Shown: piece after piece, positions 42,381 through 53,856 of the stretch
Layout of the letters: every line of letters starts with the position of its first letter
Numbering within the stretch: position 1 is the first letter of the stretch
NCBI GenBank assembly: GCA_963575745.1
Contig: CAUYUJ010014631.1
Span: 1-64,000, forward strand
Length of the DNA: 64,000 bases
Reading direction: 5' to 3'
From: Prorocentrum cordatum
Taxonomy: Eukaryota > Sar > Dinophyceae > Prorocentrales > Prorocentraceae
Position numbers and translations under genes: made by a program
Notes under the pieces: generated by a model
Told to the model about the DNA's origin: nothing
What the model saw: the letters and a program-made list of their open reading frames with translations, nothing else
Database searches by the model: none

Positions 42381-42748
42381 TTGTCGCCAGCCCAGTCGCC
42401 GTCGACCTTCACCTCGACGATGCTGTCCATGACCCCGGGCACGATGAGATTGGCAAAGTCCCTGGCGCCGCTGAGATAGCGAGCAGCCCCCCTCAAACAC
42501 AGATCATCTCCGACCGTTCTTTGACCCGTGCCTCCACTGATCTCTTTCGTCGCGAATTCCAAGTCGCGCCTCGCCGCGGCCACAAACAGGGGTTTGCCAG
42601 TGCCCGTCCTGAACTTCTTGGCCTCGCCCTCGCTGAGCAGCTCCTCGCCTTCCTGTTTTGCTTCGGACTTGAGATGTGGAGTCGCCGCCGCCTTCGCATT
42701 TTGAACTGCCACGTGCTTGAGCAAGCTGTCGATCGTCTCTGACGCCAT
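42251..42748 (-). pseudogene. Copia-2 RT-RNase H connection and RNase H start
   Basis: 166 codons. FRTGTGKPLFVAAARRDLEFATKEIS is the copia RT-RNase H connection (key parts: LFVAAARRDLEFA). VKVDGDWAGDKIGRKSTSSG is the start of RNase H, with the first catalytic Asp (DGDWAGD). The rest of RNase H goes out of frame after SAWRHFQ. Confidence 0.7.
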
Positions 42749-42859
42749 TCGAATCGAGAATCCATCTCGCTCGCGAGCTCCCCGATGACGCGCCCCAAGT
42801 GTACCGGAGAACTGCCCCTCGACTTGTCCGGGGAGGTCTCCGACGAGAAATGCCCACCC

Positions 42860-43351
42860 AGCGCTGAAAGAAACTCGCCAGGCCCATTGCGCTCTCCAAT
42901 CACCGCGCCGTCACCCGCGTGCCTCGCCACAACTGCCATCGCATGCTAGACGCTCGGCTCTGAGACCAACCTCCTCATATTGAGCTTCCCGGCGCTGATC
43001 TGGCTGTAGTGCGCATCGGAATCCACCGTGGCTCCGTTGTGAGTCCGTAGATCGCGCAAGTCAATTTCCGAACGACGTCGCCTGGGTCCTCGCCAAAGTT
43101 CTCGATGCAATACCCTGCATTCAGCTGGCGGCCCGAGCAAGACCTTCCCCCGAATCGGCGCGCGTAGAAAAAGCCCTGAGTATATCAAGCAACTTCACCT
43201 TCCACTTCTCGATAGCCGCCAATGCAAGCAGAACTCGTGGAGCGCACGCTCCTGGCGCAGGAATGCCCCGTAGATCTTTCGGCTTCTTCGCCACGTTGAA
43301 CGGCCTTGGCCAGGTCCTCGACTTCACCCCCTTCCGGTCTGGCTTCATCAA
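42860..43351 (-). pseudogene. Copia-2 reverse transcriptase, degenerate
   Basis: 43121-43351 has APGACAPRVLLALAAIEKWKVKLLDI (key part WKVKLLDILRAF), the RT region with the first catalytic Asp. 42946-43188 continues in another frame. The piece ending near 42939 reads ARHAGDGAVIGER, where HxDD is expected: the second-to-last Asp has become Gly, so polymerase activity is lost. GRVIGEL follows, as in FLGR. Confidence 0.6.
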
Positions 43352-44161
43352 CCCAAACGACTGAAATGGAAATTGTCCATTGTTGCTTTGTGCGCGTCTT
43401 CCTCAGCCTTGAACTCATCGAGCCTATTCAAGTCTGCGAACCTCGCTATGATGATCTCCTCCTGGGTGAACTCCCGATTCATGATCGCGCGCGCATTCAT
43501 GTGCTCATCGTTTTCCTCCTCGTTCGGCATCAGCTCCCCCCTTCCGGAATAGACATCTATCTCAGCGCATTCGGTCCTGGCCTGGTTGGCGTTGCCAGCT
43601 ACCAGGGCTCCCAATTCTGCTTCTCGCTTACCGATGTTGCCGGGTGAATACTTGCCGTAGATCCTGACACCTAGAGCTGATGCTTTTGATGAGCTCGATC
43701 CTTCGCTGCCGGTCGCGTCGCGCCATGCGCTTCCTCTGCTGCCCTTGCCCTTCGTGACTGTGGTCTAGGGCGCGATCCTCCTCCGCCATCTTCTCGGTCA
43801 GCTGTTTCCCTCTTTGGGCTTGAAGCCTGTGCTGGCCTCTCTCTCGGAGCTGCTGCATACCGCGCTGCCGCGGCTCCTCCTGGCGCCGGTAGCGCAATTG
43901 CGGGCCCTCCGAGCCGTTGTCGCCTGAACTCCGCTCGCCGCTGCAAGCGCGCCGTGGTATGTGCCTTAGGTCGTTCAACTCGTCGAAGTAGTGCTTGGTC
44001 ATCTGCGCAAGCTTGACATCTGGCACCCCTCGAACCTCCCTCGAGTCCGCCTGCGACCACATGGGAATCACCATCTTGTCGAACGCCTCCTTGCCCCACC
44101 GCAACTTCTCTGGCCTCTCCTTAACAGTCTTAGCCTTCACGATGCCCAGCGCCGCACCCAC
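43348..44161 (-). pseudogene. Copia-2 integrase-RT linker
   Basis: Two minus frames (43628-44161 and 43348-43614), rich in Arg, Gln, Glu and Lys, with the ordered stretch WGKEAFDKMVIPMWSQAD (about 44050-44100) next to the integrase end. No catalytic domain; this matches the position of the usual low-complexity linker. Confidence 0.45.
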
Positions 44162-44505
44162 GACGCGGCCAGGCCCTCGATGACCTTGACTGATGCCTCC
44201 GCTAAACCATTGCTTGCATGTGACCCTGGCGCCGACTGCCGCAATGAAATCTGAGTGAGAATGTCCTTGGACTGCCTGCTACGCTCCTTGGCCAGAGCTT
44301 TCCCGGGCGCAATGATAGATTGCTCGCCGTCGCTCTGAATGGTAACTCGCGGGTGCCCCAATTCACCCGCGCAGCTGTTAAGAAGCGCCACCGCATATGA
44401 AGTAGGGCTCTTTGTTGGTACCTGAGCTGCACCCGTGCATGATGCAACGCTGTCTTGAATCACCAAGATTGACGCTGTCTCCACGTCGCTATCCTCCGAC
44501 GCCAA
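44137..44505 (-). pseudogene. Copia-2 integrase core
   Basis: 123 codons. ILVIQDS carries the first Asp, TIQSDGEQSI the second and NGLAEASVKVIEG the Glu, with SAPGSHASNG before it. This is the DDE catalytic core. The N-terminal zinc-binding end should lie in 44460-45017, where the frame is changed and only weakly readable. Confidence 0.7.
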
Positions 44506-44911
44506 AAATCAGTAGTCCATGCCAAGAACTGGATTCGTTGATGAAAGTTTTCCTTGACGCCGTCGGCGTGCTTTTTTGACCTCGACCAATGTGCAAATGC
44601 CACGCCGCTGCGCGCGCGGAGCATGGGCACGGTTGCGCCCCCCCCCTGCCCATTGACGTTTGGAAGAGCTGGGGCTCGCATTGCAATTACTTCCGCCGCT
44701 TCCACTGGTACTTGAACTTCTTCTCCGCTCTCAATGGTACCTCCCGCAGGGCTTCCCGACGGATTCGGCATCGAAGCAAGGTGACTCGCAATCGTTCCGA
44801 CCTCAGATCCTTGATAACTTCGGACTTGTCCAAGCCTGTTAGGCGGCATCCGCGCCCCACTCTGGGCAATTGAACATTCGAACCACATTTGGACATGTCT
44901 CCGTGAGCGCC

Positions 44912-45205
44912 CTATTGAAACAGATAGCCTCTGTCCGTAATTTCGCCAACCGGAAACAAAAGCCTCCGAACGTCTGCGATCGCAGACGTAACCGCCACCT
45001 TCAGCACTTCCCCACACGCGGTCGCAACCCTGAACAGGACCAGTCGCTGCCCATGCATTCTAATATTCTTACCAGCAGTTGAAAACAATTCTGGCTCCTT
45101 GGCCATGCCAGTGAGCTTCCCGTGCATTGCATACTCCCTGGGCGCCGCGTGAGCACGCGCCCCACTGTCAAACAACGGGTCCTCATCAAAGCCTCCAATG
45201 GCCAT
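44912..45205 (-). pseudogene. Copia-2 aspartic protease
   Basis: 98 codons starting just after gag. PLFDSGARAHAAP carries an intact retropepsin DSGA site (Asp13, at about 45167-45169). A second half with VLFRVATACGEVLKV follows. Unlike Copia-1, the catalytic triplet is kept. The frame continues only to 44912, where it is lost to the integrase frame. Confidence 0.7.
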
Positions 45206-45206
45206 A

Positions 45207-45977
45207 CTAGCTACTAGCTGTCTGACTGATCATGAAAATCCATCCACCGCCGGCTAGCCCAGAGACAACCCCAATCTCGCCGGATTGAGATTGCGATTGC
45301 GTCTGAGGGTTCCCCGGCATTGCACCTTGTCGGCCTCCTGCAGCCTCGTTGTGGGCAGTACCTGGAGCCCGTCTGCAATTACGAGCGCAATGACCTCGCT
45401 GCCCGCAACGGTGGCACGTTACTTCTTGCTGTTCCTTTCCGCCTTGGGATTTGCCATTGCCGTTTTCCTTCCCTTTGGTGTTCTTAGTTTTTGCGTCGTT
45501 ATTGCCCTTACTCTTGTTATATTGACTTCTGCTCGCGCCGTTTCCTTGGTTGTCCTTGCCTTTGTGAACTTTGCCGATGTCCATGGGTGATGGTCCTGAG
45601 CTCGGTGCCGATGCACTCATCTGAAGTTGCATGTAGTTTGACATAGTCTCCTTGAACGAATCTGCTGAAACGAACGTCTGCAGGTCCACCTGAGCCTCGA
45701 TGCTATCTGGTGCGTGCTGCTTCAAAAGTGCCTGCTTGAACGCGCCCGGAAGCCTCTCGTTATGTTGTTTCTCGTACGTCGGGAACCTACTCTCCAAGAT
45801 CTGCAACTGATCTGCAAATTTGGTGGGGCCGCCATCGGACCTCGCGTTGAGAATGCACATGGGTTGCATGACCTGAGCGGCTCCTGTCGATGGTTCCTCA
45901 TGACGAACAAGTAAGCACCCCGCCTCCAAGCCGTGATAACTTGGGACATTCATCACCAGCTGAAGCGAATTGCCCAT
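45207..45977 (-). CDS. Copia-2 Gag with zinc knuckle
   Basis: 256 codons. The ordered capsid-like part (residues ~1-125; FADQLQILESRFPTYEK, FKQALLKQH) is followed by a Lys/Gly/Asn-rich stretch and a canonical CX2CX4HX4C zinc knuckle (Cys188, Cys191, His196, Cys201: CHRCGQRGHCARNC), then a Gln/Ser-rich tail. It would package the element RNA. It is the best-kept ORF of Copia-2. Sequence between 45978 and the PBS holds more Gag-like coding in other frames, so the N terminus is probably truncated. Confidence 0.75.
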   Translation of the reverse strand: MGNSLQLVMNVPSYHGLEAGCLLVRHEEPSTGAAQVMQPMCILNARSDGGPTKFADQLQILESRFPTYEKQHNERLPGAFKQALLKQHAPDSIEAQVDLQTFVSADSFKETMSNYMQLQMSASAPSSGPSPMDIGKVHKGKDNQGNGASRSQYNKSKGNNDAKTKNTKGKENGNGKSQGGKEQQEVTCHRCGQRGHCARNCRRAPGTAHNEAAGGRQGAMPGNPQTQSQSQSGEIGVVSGLAGGGWIFMISQTASS

Positions 45978-46411
45978 TGGAATGTGTGAGAATTTGAAAT
46001 CAACTTGGCTTTCATCTTATCAACCTTCTGCTATGTCCGCGCCAACCTTCTGATATGTCCGCGCCGAACCTCATTGAGCTCCTGAACCAGACGCTCGGCC
46101 TGCTCCAAACTCTCTGAAAACTCGCCATCCAACGCGCCAACATTGGCCTTGAAGACATACTCCCATTAGGGCCAATCCGTACGATCACCTGAATAAGCGT
46201 TCGGCTTTCCATGCAATTTGGTGTCAGCCAATGGCAGCGGCCCGCCTTGATCACCCAGATTTTCGTGAAGGTATGCGCAAACTCGCGTTCGAAATCGAAC
46301 TCCCGCGAAATCAAACGTCAAGGGGCTCTAGAAATCGAACTTCGTGGAGATCTGGAAACTGATTTTCGTCCAACAATCGCTGCGCGCCAGGACCCCCTGG
46401 ATTAGACCACG

Positions 46412-46425
46412 GGCTCCGCTACCAT
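46412..46425 (-). promoter_or_regulatory. Copia-2 primer-binding site
   Basis: The minus strand reads TGGTAGCGGAGCCC directly against the 5' LTR end, two bases off the initiator-Met site TGGTATCAGAGCC. Confidence 0.65.
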
Positions 46426-46679
46426 GGGCGAATCAGGCCCCTGGTGAGGTTTCTTTTTCCCTTCAAGATCGGGCTTAAGCCAAAGTGGCCGAAGCCCACC
46501 TCAGCTCCCGTCCCATTTTCGCACGCACTGCAATCCTCGAACCCCCTTTTAGGGGTTACATGGGCCAGGTAGCTTAAACCTCCCCACATATTCACACCGC
46601 ACATCTAGCACGGCACAACACATCACTGTTGGGATTCCGCACGGCACCGAGCACGACCATTAGGGCATACATACATGCA
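46425..46679 (-). repeat. Copia-2 5' LTR
   Basis: Direct repeat of 41074-41331 with scattered substitutions and small indels, which points to an old insertion. It has AACCCCCTTTTAGGGGTT, a small hairpin, in the middle. Confidence 0.85.
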
Positions 46680-48660
46680 ATTATGTTTTTTAACATGTGT
46701 TTTGGTTTTGCATTTCCGCCCAAAATCCGCGTGTAGGAAGACATGCCAGACCTGACAATAGGCCAAAATAGGAAAAAATACCCCCCGACAAAACATCAGA
46801 AGTGATTACACATCCGACCCCACTTTGGGACGTCGTCGTTTTGAAGAAGTATCAAGCGGGAGCCCGTTCCTGCTTTGAGAAGGCGATGTTGGAAGCAGGG
46901 CCAGCGGGTTCTCTCCATCAGCCCCACCTCGTGTGGAGCTTTCCGAGGAGCCCAGGGAGCTGAACATGGAGCCGCGACATCAGACCCCCAGACCTCCCAA
47001 GACGATCAATTTACCCTCCCATGGATCCGGTGCCATGCCATGACATGCAGCGCGGCGTTATGTTTTGTGCCTCTTGCCACGCTTTGCCTTGTAATGCATC
47101 GCAATGCAATGCTTTACTACGCGTTGCCACGCCATGCTATGACATGCTACGATATGCAGTGTTCTTCTACGCCATGCTATGCCGTGTTCTACGATGCGTC
47201 GCGTACCCTCCTCCTTGGATCATTGTCCTGCTCGACATCCGATTGTGCGAAAGGAGATGAGATCTACGCCATGGTAAGGGGTGGGAGGGAGGGGTAGGAC
47301 GTTAGATATGACGAGGGCGCACCTAGCTTGGCACTCCCCTCCACCCCCCACCCCCCTGTCATGTTCATCATCATCCCCATACTCGTGCTCGCTCCGTTTA
47401 CTCATATCCCTGCTCCCCTTCCCCCCGCACTGGGCCGCGCCAGCGGGAGCATTTCTGCTCGCCGCTGCCCAGCGCCATCCAGCGCTTCACGCAGCGCAGC
47501 CCTTGTCTGGTGCTGTCGTAGTGTCGTTTTTCCCCCGCCTCGCCAACGCCCGAGGGGGGGCCAGCCAGCGCGCGCAGAGTCTCCAAAGGCCGCCAGTCTT
47601 CAATGGCCGCCGCTTCGGGGTCTGACGCTCTGTTGTGTAGCCGGGCTCGGGTCGGGTCGCTCGTGGCGAATGCCCTCGTCCGAGCGGGTTACCCGAGCGC
47701 GTCCGTGCTGCAAGTTGTGTTGATCCGCGCAGTCGAAAGTCGCCGAGCTGCTGGCAATCGGCTCCTATTGCCGCATTGCTCTTCTAGTCCTTTCCAGTTC
47801 GTACCTCTTCTACCCCCTTCTCACACCTACCCCCTCCCTTCCTTTCCATCCACATTATCTTCCCTTCTCCTCGCCCCCCCCCTGCCGACTACATGTACAC
47901 AAAAAAAACCCTTAACTTCATTACGTTACCTCTCCTTCCTTCCCTCCTTATTTTCTTTTCTTCCTTTTCATACTCCTTATCCTCCTCTCTCGTCCTTCGT
48001 CGCAAGTTTGAATATGCGGGGCCCTGGCGGCTTCAGGTTGTGTTTAGCTGAGGGGCTGACTCAAAGTCCTCACGGCGTATAGCACACCACGAGCTTTGAA
48101 GTGAGCTCGTCCGAGCGATTTGGAACACTTGTGTGCACAGCTTCCGTGTCCACAATTTACGACGCGAGGAGCGTCGATATGAACGCATTGCAGTTTGTTT
48201 TTGGGGAGCAGGTCGTTCCACTCATATTTCGCATCACGATTCTCATCGACACGATGACGAACAACACGATGCCGACTCGCCAGTTGAGCCGGAGGCCATC
48301 GGAGCTTGCCAGCCAGTCCACCGACCACCATGTCGGTCACGGACCTGAAGAAATCAGTCCAAGAGCACGCCCATGCCAAAGATAGGCTGAAGAACCGCAT
48401 TTCGTGCATTCGGGTTGGCCCTGCCAAAAGCGCACATTCATAGCGTCCTCCTGCACTCAATACTGAGTTCGAAGATTGTCTTGTCAAACTGGTAGCTGGT
48501 AGCAGCGGTGGTGTTTGTTGGACGGAAGCTTTATCTTCTTGTGGTTCCAACAGTGGCTGTCATTGAGTTGACATCCTGCCCACCGCTCTTCCCCTTCTCT
48601 TTCTCTCCCTCGTCGTCTTCCTCCGCCCTCTCTCTCTCTCTCTTGTCGTAAATGCACTCT
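46680..48660. other. No recognised gene; ATGCCATGC-like decamer repeats
   Basis: At 47030-47200 a degenerate ~10-bp repeat (GCCATGCTATGAC, GCTACGATATGC) runs for about 170 bases. Pyrimidine-rich sequence lies at 47800-48000. Open frames (for example 47603-48082) are Ser/Leu/Pro-rich and unassigned. Confidence 0.5.
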
Positions 48661-48960
48661 CGATTCATTGTTCAGGCCATGGTTCATTGCAGGAGTTTGC
48701 CCATGGCAGGTTGGTTTGTGCGGTGTCCCAGTTTGCCTTGCGAACGTTTGATTCGCGATGTGGCTGTGTCACCCCCGGTGTGTGTTTCCTTTGGCCTGCG
48801 GCTGGCACAGGGGTAATTCGTCAGCTTTCGCACGCTCTCTCTCTCTCTCTCTTTCTCGGGTCACGGTTCACCTCATGAACTTGCCTACTGCAGGTCGGCT
48901 TGTGGGTTGCACCCGGTTTGCCTGGCGTTTCTTTGGAGGCCTCAAGCGTCCAGGCTACAC
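48640..48960. repeat. ~190-bp tandem duplication with CT tracts
   Basis: 48640-48750 and 48832-48935 share (CT)n, GGTTCA, GCAGG, CAGGTTGGTTTGTG or CAGGTCGGCTTGTG, and GTTTGCCT. Both copies look like a pyrimidine tract followed by CAGG, as at an intron 3' end, so they could be duplicated exons; this is inference. Confidence 0.6.
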
Positions 48961-50056
48961 AGGGACGCGCAATCAGAGATGCAGTCATGTGGGCGCGGTT
49001 TCGCTTGAGACGGGGAGCCCCCCCGAACCTCAAGCCGAGCCTTCTTTAGGAGGACTTAGACCACATGCGTTCCCACTGTAGTTTCGAAAGCCTCCCGAGT
49101 CCCACCGCCCGGGCCAGAGCGGCCGCGCGAGGCGAGGCGAGGGGGTCCCCGCAGCTGAAACTTAGCGTTGCTGGGCTTTGGCTTTGCATTGCTTGACGTT
49201 GCTTGGCACTGCTTGGAATCATTGCTTGGCACTTCTTAGCGTTACTTAGGATTTTACTTGGCATACATTGGCCAGACACACTCAGTCAAAGCATAATCTA
49301 TATCCAGCCCAGACGCGTGGCACAGCGTCTCGGCAATGGCCCTGTCAGTCCTGGTGGGTGGGCATGGTGTTTAACTAGATGGGCTGAACAAGCAGAACAT
49401 CTGGATCATAATACGCTTTCCGGGGAAGTTTGTTGACGAATCATTTCATGGCGCGGTGCTCGACCTTGAAAGCGGTCATGGTCGCGGAGTGTTGACACAC
49501 ATTCAAGGGTCAGGCGCAGAAGTACAACTATTGCTACACCGTCCCCTTCGACGACTAGGAGGACGCCAACAACATGCTCCACATCGCAGCGAGACCGAAC
49601 GACAGCCGCGACTCCAAAATATTTGAAAATTGGATCAACCTGACGCGACCGGCCTGGGCGAGAGCTGGAGACAGATGTGACCGCCTGGTTTTCCAGCGAT
49701 GCGTGTGCGTCCCAGTCGCGAATTCGAGTCGTTTCCGTTCGGCTTCGGCGGATACTTTAGGGACTGTTTCCAGGGGCTCCCTGGAAGTGCGCACGTTCAT
49801 GACAACCACCAGTCACGAGTATTGAAAGTGTCAGATCCCCCTAAAGCGCTTCCAGGTGTCATTACGCAGGAGACACGCGAGACGTCTGGAAATTGCAAGG
49901 CTCTGTGTCGGGAGCCTCTTTCTCGTTTGTGCCAGGATGTTTCGTGCAAATCGCGCGAAAGGCGGCGCAGCGATGTCTGTTTGCAGTATATGATTCACGC
50001 TGTCTTACTCGCACATCTATAAATATACACGGAGAGTTGCACATTGCACGCGTCGT
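48961..50056. other. No recognised gene; TTGCTTGGCA decamer repeat
   Basis: 49165-49270 is a degenerate repeat of GCTTGGCATT. Around 49510-49830 an open frame looks coding in style (YNYCYTVPFDD, stop, EDANN, then NDSRDSKIFENWINL) but has an internal stop, so it may be a pseudogene fragment of unknown family. Confidence 0.45.
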
Positions 50057-51163
50057 TTGAAGGCCACGTTATATGATATATGTGTATATGTACACATACA
50101 TACAACACTGCTCAGTGACAGCGGTTCCTTCTGTGCCGCTCGCGCTGCTAGTCGCAAGCGGCGTCATCTTAACAAAGTTGGCTTTGGAATTGAGACGTCG
50201 TGGATTGGCACCCCCCCGGGGCCGAAGAGGTTCGTCTGGCGATCGACGGGCCCGCGTTCTCGCCGCTCGGCGGTGATATCGCGCGGTCGCGCTTCGCTTG
50301 CTTCTGCCATGGATTTATTGGGACTCTGGGTGTGGAAGCCACCCATGGGCGGTAGTCAGCGGCTTTGGGTTGAACGCCTGGGCGGGGGCGGCGGATCCAC
50401 CAGTCCGCCCTCGCGGCCGAAACAGTCGAAAGGGTGCCTCATCAACCACAGGGCATGCCTCGCACACAAGACCACCGGCCGTCATCGCGGCCGCGGGAGG
50501 TCCAGCAGCAGCGGGCACCATCCGCCACCATCCGCTCCTGAACCAAAATCGGTGACGACAATTCCCATCTTGACCCAGGATGCTAAAAAACAGCTGGCCG
50601 AGGGCATACCATCGGTGTGTACAACCAAATCTGATCGTAATGTTGAGCCTTCGGATCAACGGAGTATTGCATCCTTCGATTGTGGGCAGGATTGGCACGT
50701 TTCTTGGTCCAATATTGCCCCTGACTTGTCGCGTTCTAAGCGCTATGCGTCCATGCTGCCCAGTGTGACGGCTGGTCTTGCCTGCGCGCCGTCCCGGTCG
50801 GGGCCTGAGGGGATCTCCCTCGATCTGGTGCTCAGGGGCTCGGCCTGGCCAGGGTCGGCGCCCCTCCGACGACACGTTCGCTGCTCAGCTGGCCATTGCA
50901 GAAGAGTCGCCCCGCCCCTCGCCCCTTCTCGGCTCACACAGCGTCCGCCGTCGCACGTCTCCGGCCGCGGCCCGATCAGCTCGGCCACGGCAGTTTTTCT
51001 CTGCCCCCTCATTCGGCCTCCCCGTGTCCCGGGCTTAGCACCCCTGCGCGTGCTGCACATGACCGCTTCGCTTGCTGTCCTATTGAGTCGGGTATTTTTT
51101 CCGTGTGCACTCGCTCGCCTCGCACAGCCACTTATTTGCAACACCTTGCGGAATTCACAATAA
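50057..51163 (+). CDS. Long unassigned ORF, low confidence
   Basis: 368 codons, start uncertain. The product is Ser/Arg/Pro/Gly-rich with no motif I recognise. In this GC-rich DNA a frame of this length can arise by chance, and the minus strand also has a 186-codon frame in the same place. There is no leader relict or similarity to neighbours. I keep it only because it is the longest frame in the stretch. Confidence 0.2.
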   Translation: MKATLYDICVYVHIHTTLLSDSGSFCAARAASRKRRHLNKVGFGIETSWIGTPPGPKRFVWRSTGPRSRRSAVISRGRASLASAMDLLGLWVWKPPMGGSQRLWVERLGGGGGSTSPPSRPKQSKGCLINHRACLAHKTTGRHRGRGRSSSSGHHPPPSAPEPKSVTTIPILTQDAKKQLAEGIPSVCTTKSDRNVEPSDQRSIASFDCGQDWHVSWSNIAPDLSRSKRYASMLPSVTAGLACAPSRSGPEGISLDLVLRGSAWPGSAPLRRHVRCSAGHCRRVAPPLAPSRLTQRPPSHVSGRGPISSATAVFLCPLIRPPRVPGLAPLRVLHMTASLAVLLSRVFFPCALARLAQPLICNTLRNSQ

Positions 51164-53856
51164 TTTGTGCGGCGGAGAAGAAGTGGCTGAAAGTCCAGGC
51201 ATCGCTAAACTTGGCCGCCCTGAGTGTTCCTCTACGCTTGGAGGTTTGGGCCGCTCAGCATCGATCATTCGGCTGGCCCCCAGACATTGTCCCGACCAGT
51301 TTTTCGAGCCGCTCCCAGCTGTGGCCACGAAGTGCCCAAAAGGGAACAGAGACGACGGCGGCGGCGGCGGTCCTGGCGGCGGCGGCGCAACCGCTGTCAA
51401 TCCTGGTCGCCATCCGCCGCGGTCACCGTCCTTGTCGCCTTCGCCCTCGTCGTCCACCATCGTCATCGCAGTCGTCTGCGTCCTCGTCGCCGCCGCCGCA
51501 GGAGAAGGCGGCGCCGAAGTCGAGGTCCGCCACCCGCCGCAGGCAGCGCCAGGCGCGCCGCCGCCGCCCTCACCCCTCGCCCTCGTCGTCGCTGCTGCGG
51601 TCGCGTTCCTCATCGTCGCCGTCCCTCGTCGTCGTCGTGTTCCTCGCCGTCGTCGCCGCCGTCGTAGTCGTCGTCGTCATCCTGCATTTCCGTTTCGGAA
51701 GTCTGCGGATTTTTCTGGAGGTCCCCGCAGTGTTTCCAGAACCTTTTCCGAAAACGAGCAAAACGTTGCACGCAGTTTCCTGCTTCTCCAAGGAGGAGGG
51801 GTCGGATGAGGAGGAGGAGAAGGAGGAGGAGCAGAGCGCAGCCAGGTCGAAGAAAGAGCACACAATCGTCCTCGTCGTGCGCATCCCGGGAGCAAGTCGC
51901 AGCTGGGTCTGGTTTGTCGTGGCCCGTTGCCGTTGTTCTTGTTCCAGATTGATGTGGATTTGGGTCGGCTCAAAATAGCATCGTCGTCGTCCTCACTCTT
52001 TCCCCGTCCCCGTTCCCCTCCTATAATTTGTCTTCGAGTCGAGGAAAATAATCGTTCCCGTTCTCGATCGGCAGGATGAGGAGGAAGAGGAGGGGGAAGA
52101 AGAGGAGGAGGGCTGCGCCTCCTGGGCGCCCGCTGGGCGCTCGGAGGAGCGAAGACAAGAGAGAGGAGGGCTGCGACGGAGAGGTGAGGAGCGAGGTTGC
52201 AAGAAGGAGGGGGAGGAGAAGCGCGAAACACTGCCAGACCCATTGAGGAGGAGCGATGTTGCGAAGAGGCGGAGGCGGAGTTGGGGAGCTGGAGGGGCAG
52301 GGAGGTGGAAGAGGGAGGTTGCGAGCTGGAGGGGTTTGAGTGGAGGACTCGTTCACGGGCGCCTCTCGGTTGTTTCGGTTTTTGGCCTAATGTTAATATA
52401 ATCCTTACTTTCCTAGGTACCACCCACGTCTTGTAGAACCCAAATCGGTGAAAACCATACGTCTGAACAAAACACATGTTTTCAGTGAGTGCTGGGCTCG
52501 GGTGGATATAGTAGCCACAGACACATGCCAACATATGTGAGGATTCTGATGCGGTTCCATGATTCGCTGATCCTTGTCAGGGGCAGGGCCATGTTTGTTC
52601 TGGAACACACGTGTGCATATGTTTCAACAGGCCCCACGCAGCCCCACGCGATGCTTGCATGTGCCGCCCTGCCCCCGCAATTATCACAGCAGCCGTTCGG
52701 TTTTTTTTTTTTCTGCATGGCACATGTCTGAATCCATAGTTTTTTCTGACGGAAGCTTGTCTGCAGCGATGTGCAGCCATGGCGCCCAGTGGTGAGTGGA
52801 GGTGAGTTCACTGAATGTTCCGTGCTCTGTGGGACCACGAGGTGGACGAGGAGGCCCATCCACCGCCAGCGCCCCCGCCGCAGCCCGCCCAGCCTGGCCC
52901 AGGGCACCGCGGCGGGAGGAGAGGGGGAGGAGGACGGCTGCCAGGGCAGCCAGGCCGAGGCAGAGGCAGAGGGCGAGGACGAGCAAGAGGTTTCATTGCA
53001 CAGCCGACCGCAGCTCTGAAGATGTCCCGCGGCCAGCTCCGACACCACAACTGCCGCCGCCAACAGATGGTGGACGCCCTGTCGACCGCAATTTCTCCGA
53101 GCGATCGGTTGGCCACCGCGCGTGTGATGCCCGAAGGTGGGAATGATCCGAAGCGCCCGCGTGTGGTTTTGATTCAAGGCATGCCAGTCGTCGCCCATCG
53201 CGCACAGAATAGAGATTCAACAGTATCAGCACGTCGTGATTGCGCTGTCTCCTCACACGTAGCTGCTCAGTCAGCAGGCCTTGCCACATTCGTGAGGAGC
53301 GCGCTTCTTTCGTTTTCAGCATCAACATATTCGACGGTTGCAACAGCTTCAATTGCAAGCCCAAGTCTGTCACTGGAATTTGCGATGGCCCCGTCAACCA
53401 GCGAGCCGCTGCAAGTATTGCCAAAAAGTTCAGCAGACGGGGCAAACACATATGTATGCCGGCGTTCAACACATGCGAACATATATTTATCCATCGTCGC
53501 GCCCAGCCTGGAGACGCTGTTGCCCTGGCAGGGGCGGAGGTTCATTATCCTGCCTTCGTTCTTCCGCTAACAAACGCAGGCGCTATCATGTCACGACTCA
53601 GCAGGTGGAGCGTCAATCTAGCATGCGTGGCTGGCACGTCGATCGGCGGTGGTTCGCTCGAGCTGCGCCGTGCCATAGTCGAGGCGCCCTGGAGGACCAT
53701 CATCCTTTGCCGAGACAACTTCGCGACGAACAACTGCGTCATACGCATGGAGGAGAACGCGGTCCAGACTGTCAACGCTACGGCGCCAGATGATGACCAC
53801 CGTTTTCGCATCGGAGGTGCGCCATGTTCCCGCCAGAACTTGAGCCATAGCAGGCG
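51164..53856. other. No assigned gene; CGTC-rich, GA-rich and CT-rich stretches
   Basis: 51350-51690 is CGT/CGC-rich with (GTC)n, giving Arg- or Ser-rich frames. 51800-52330 is GAGGAGG-rich. 52800-53000 is GC-rich. Open frames at 52815-53570 and 53240-53923 are plausible but show no domain. Confidence 0.45.

Larger units (their letters stand above)
41074..46679 (-). mobile_element. Ty1/copia-type retrotransposon Copia-2, degenerate
   Basis: 5.6 kb between LTRs of 258 and 255 bases, with gag, protease, integrase, RT and RNase H on the minus strand. It differs in LTR and sequence from Copia-1, so it is another family. A 5-bp target duplication was not found (AGCAT left, ATTAT right). Confidence 0.85.

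Noticed and set aside
48000-48030. Another hairpin cassette at GCCCTGGCGGCTTCAGG
   Set aside because: It has CGGCTTCAG, but the 3' arm does not complement the 5' arm.
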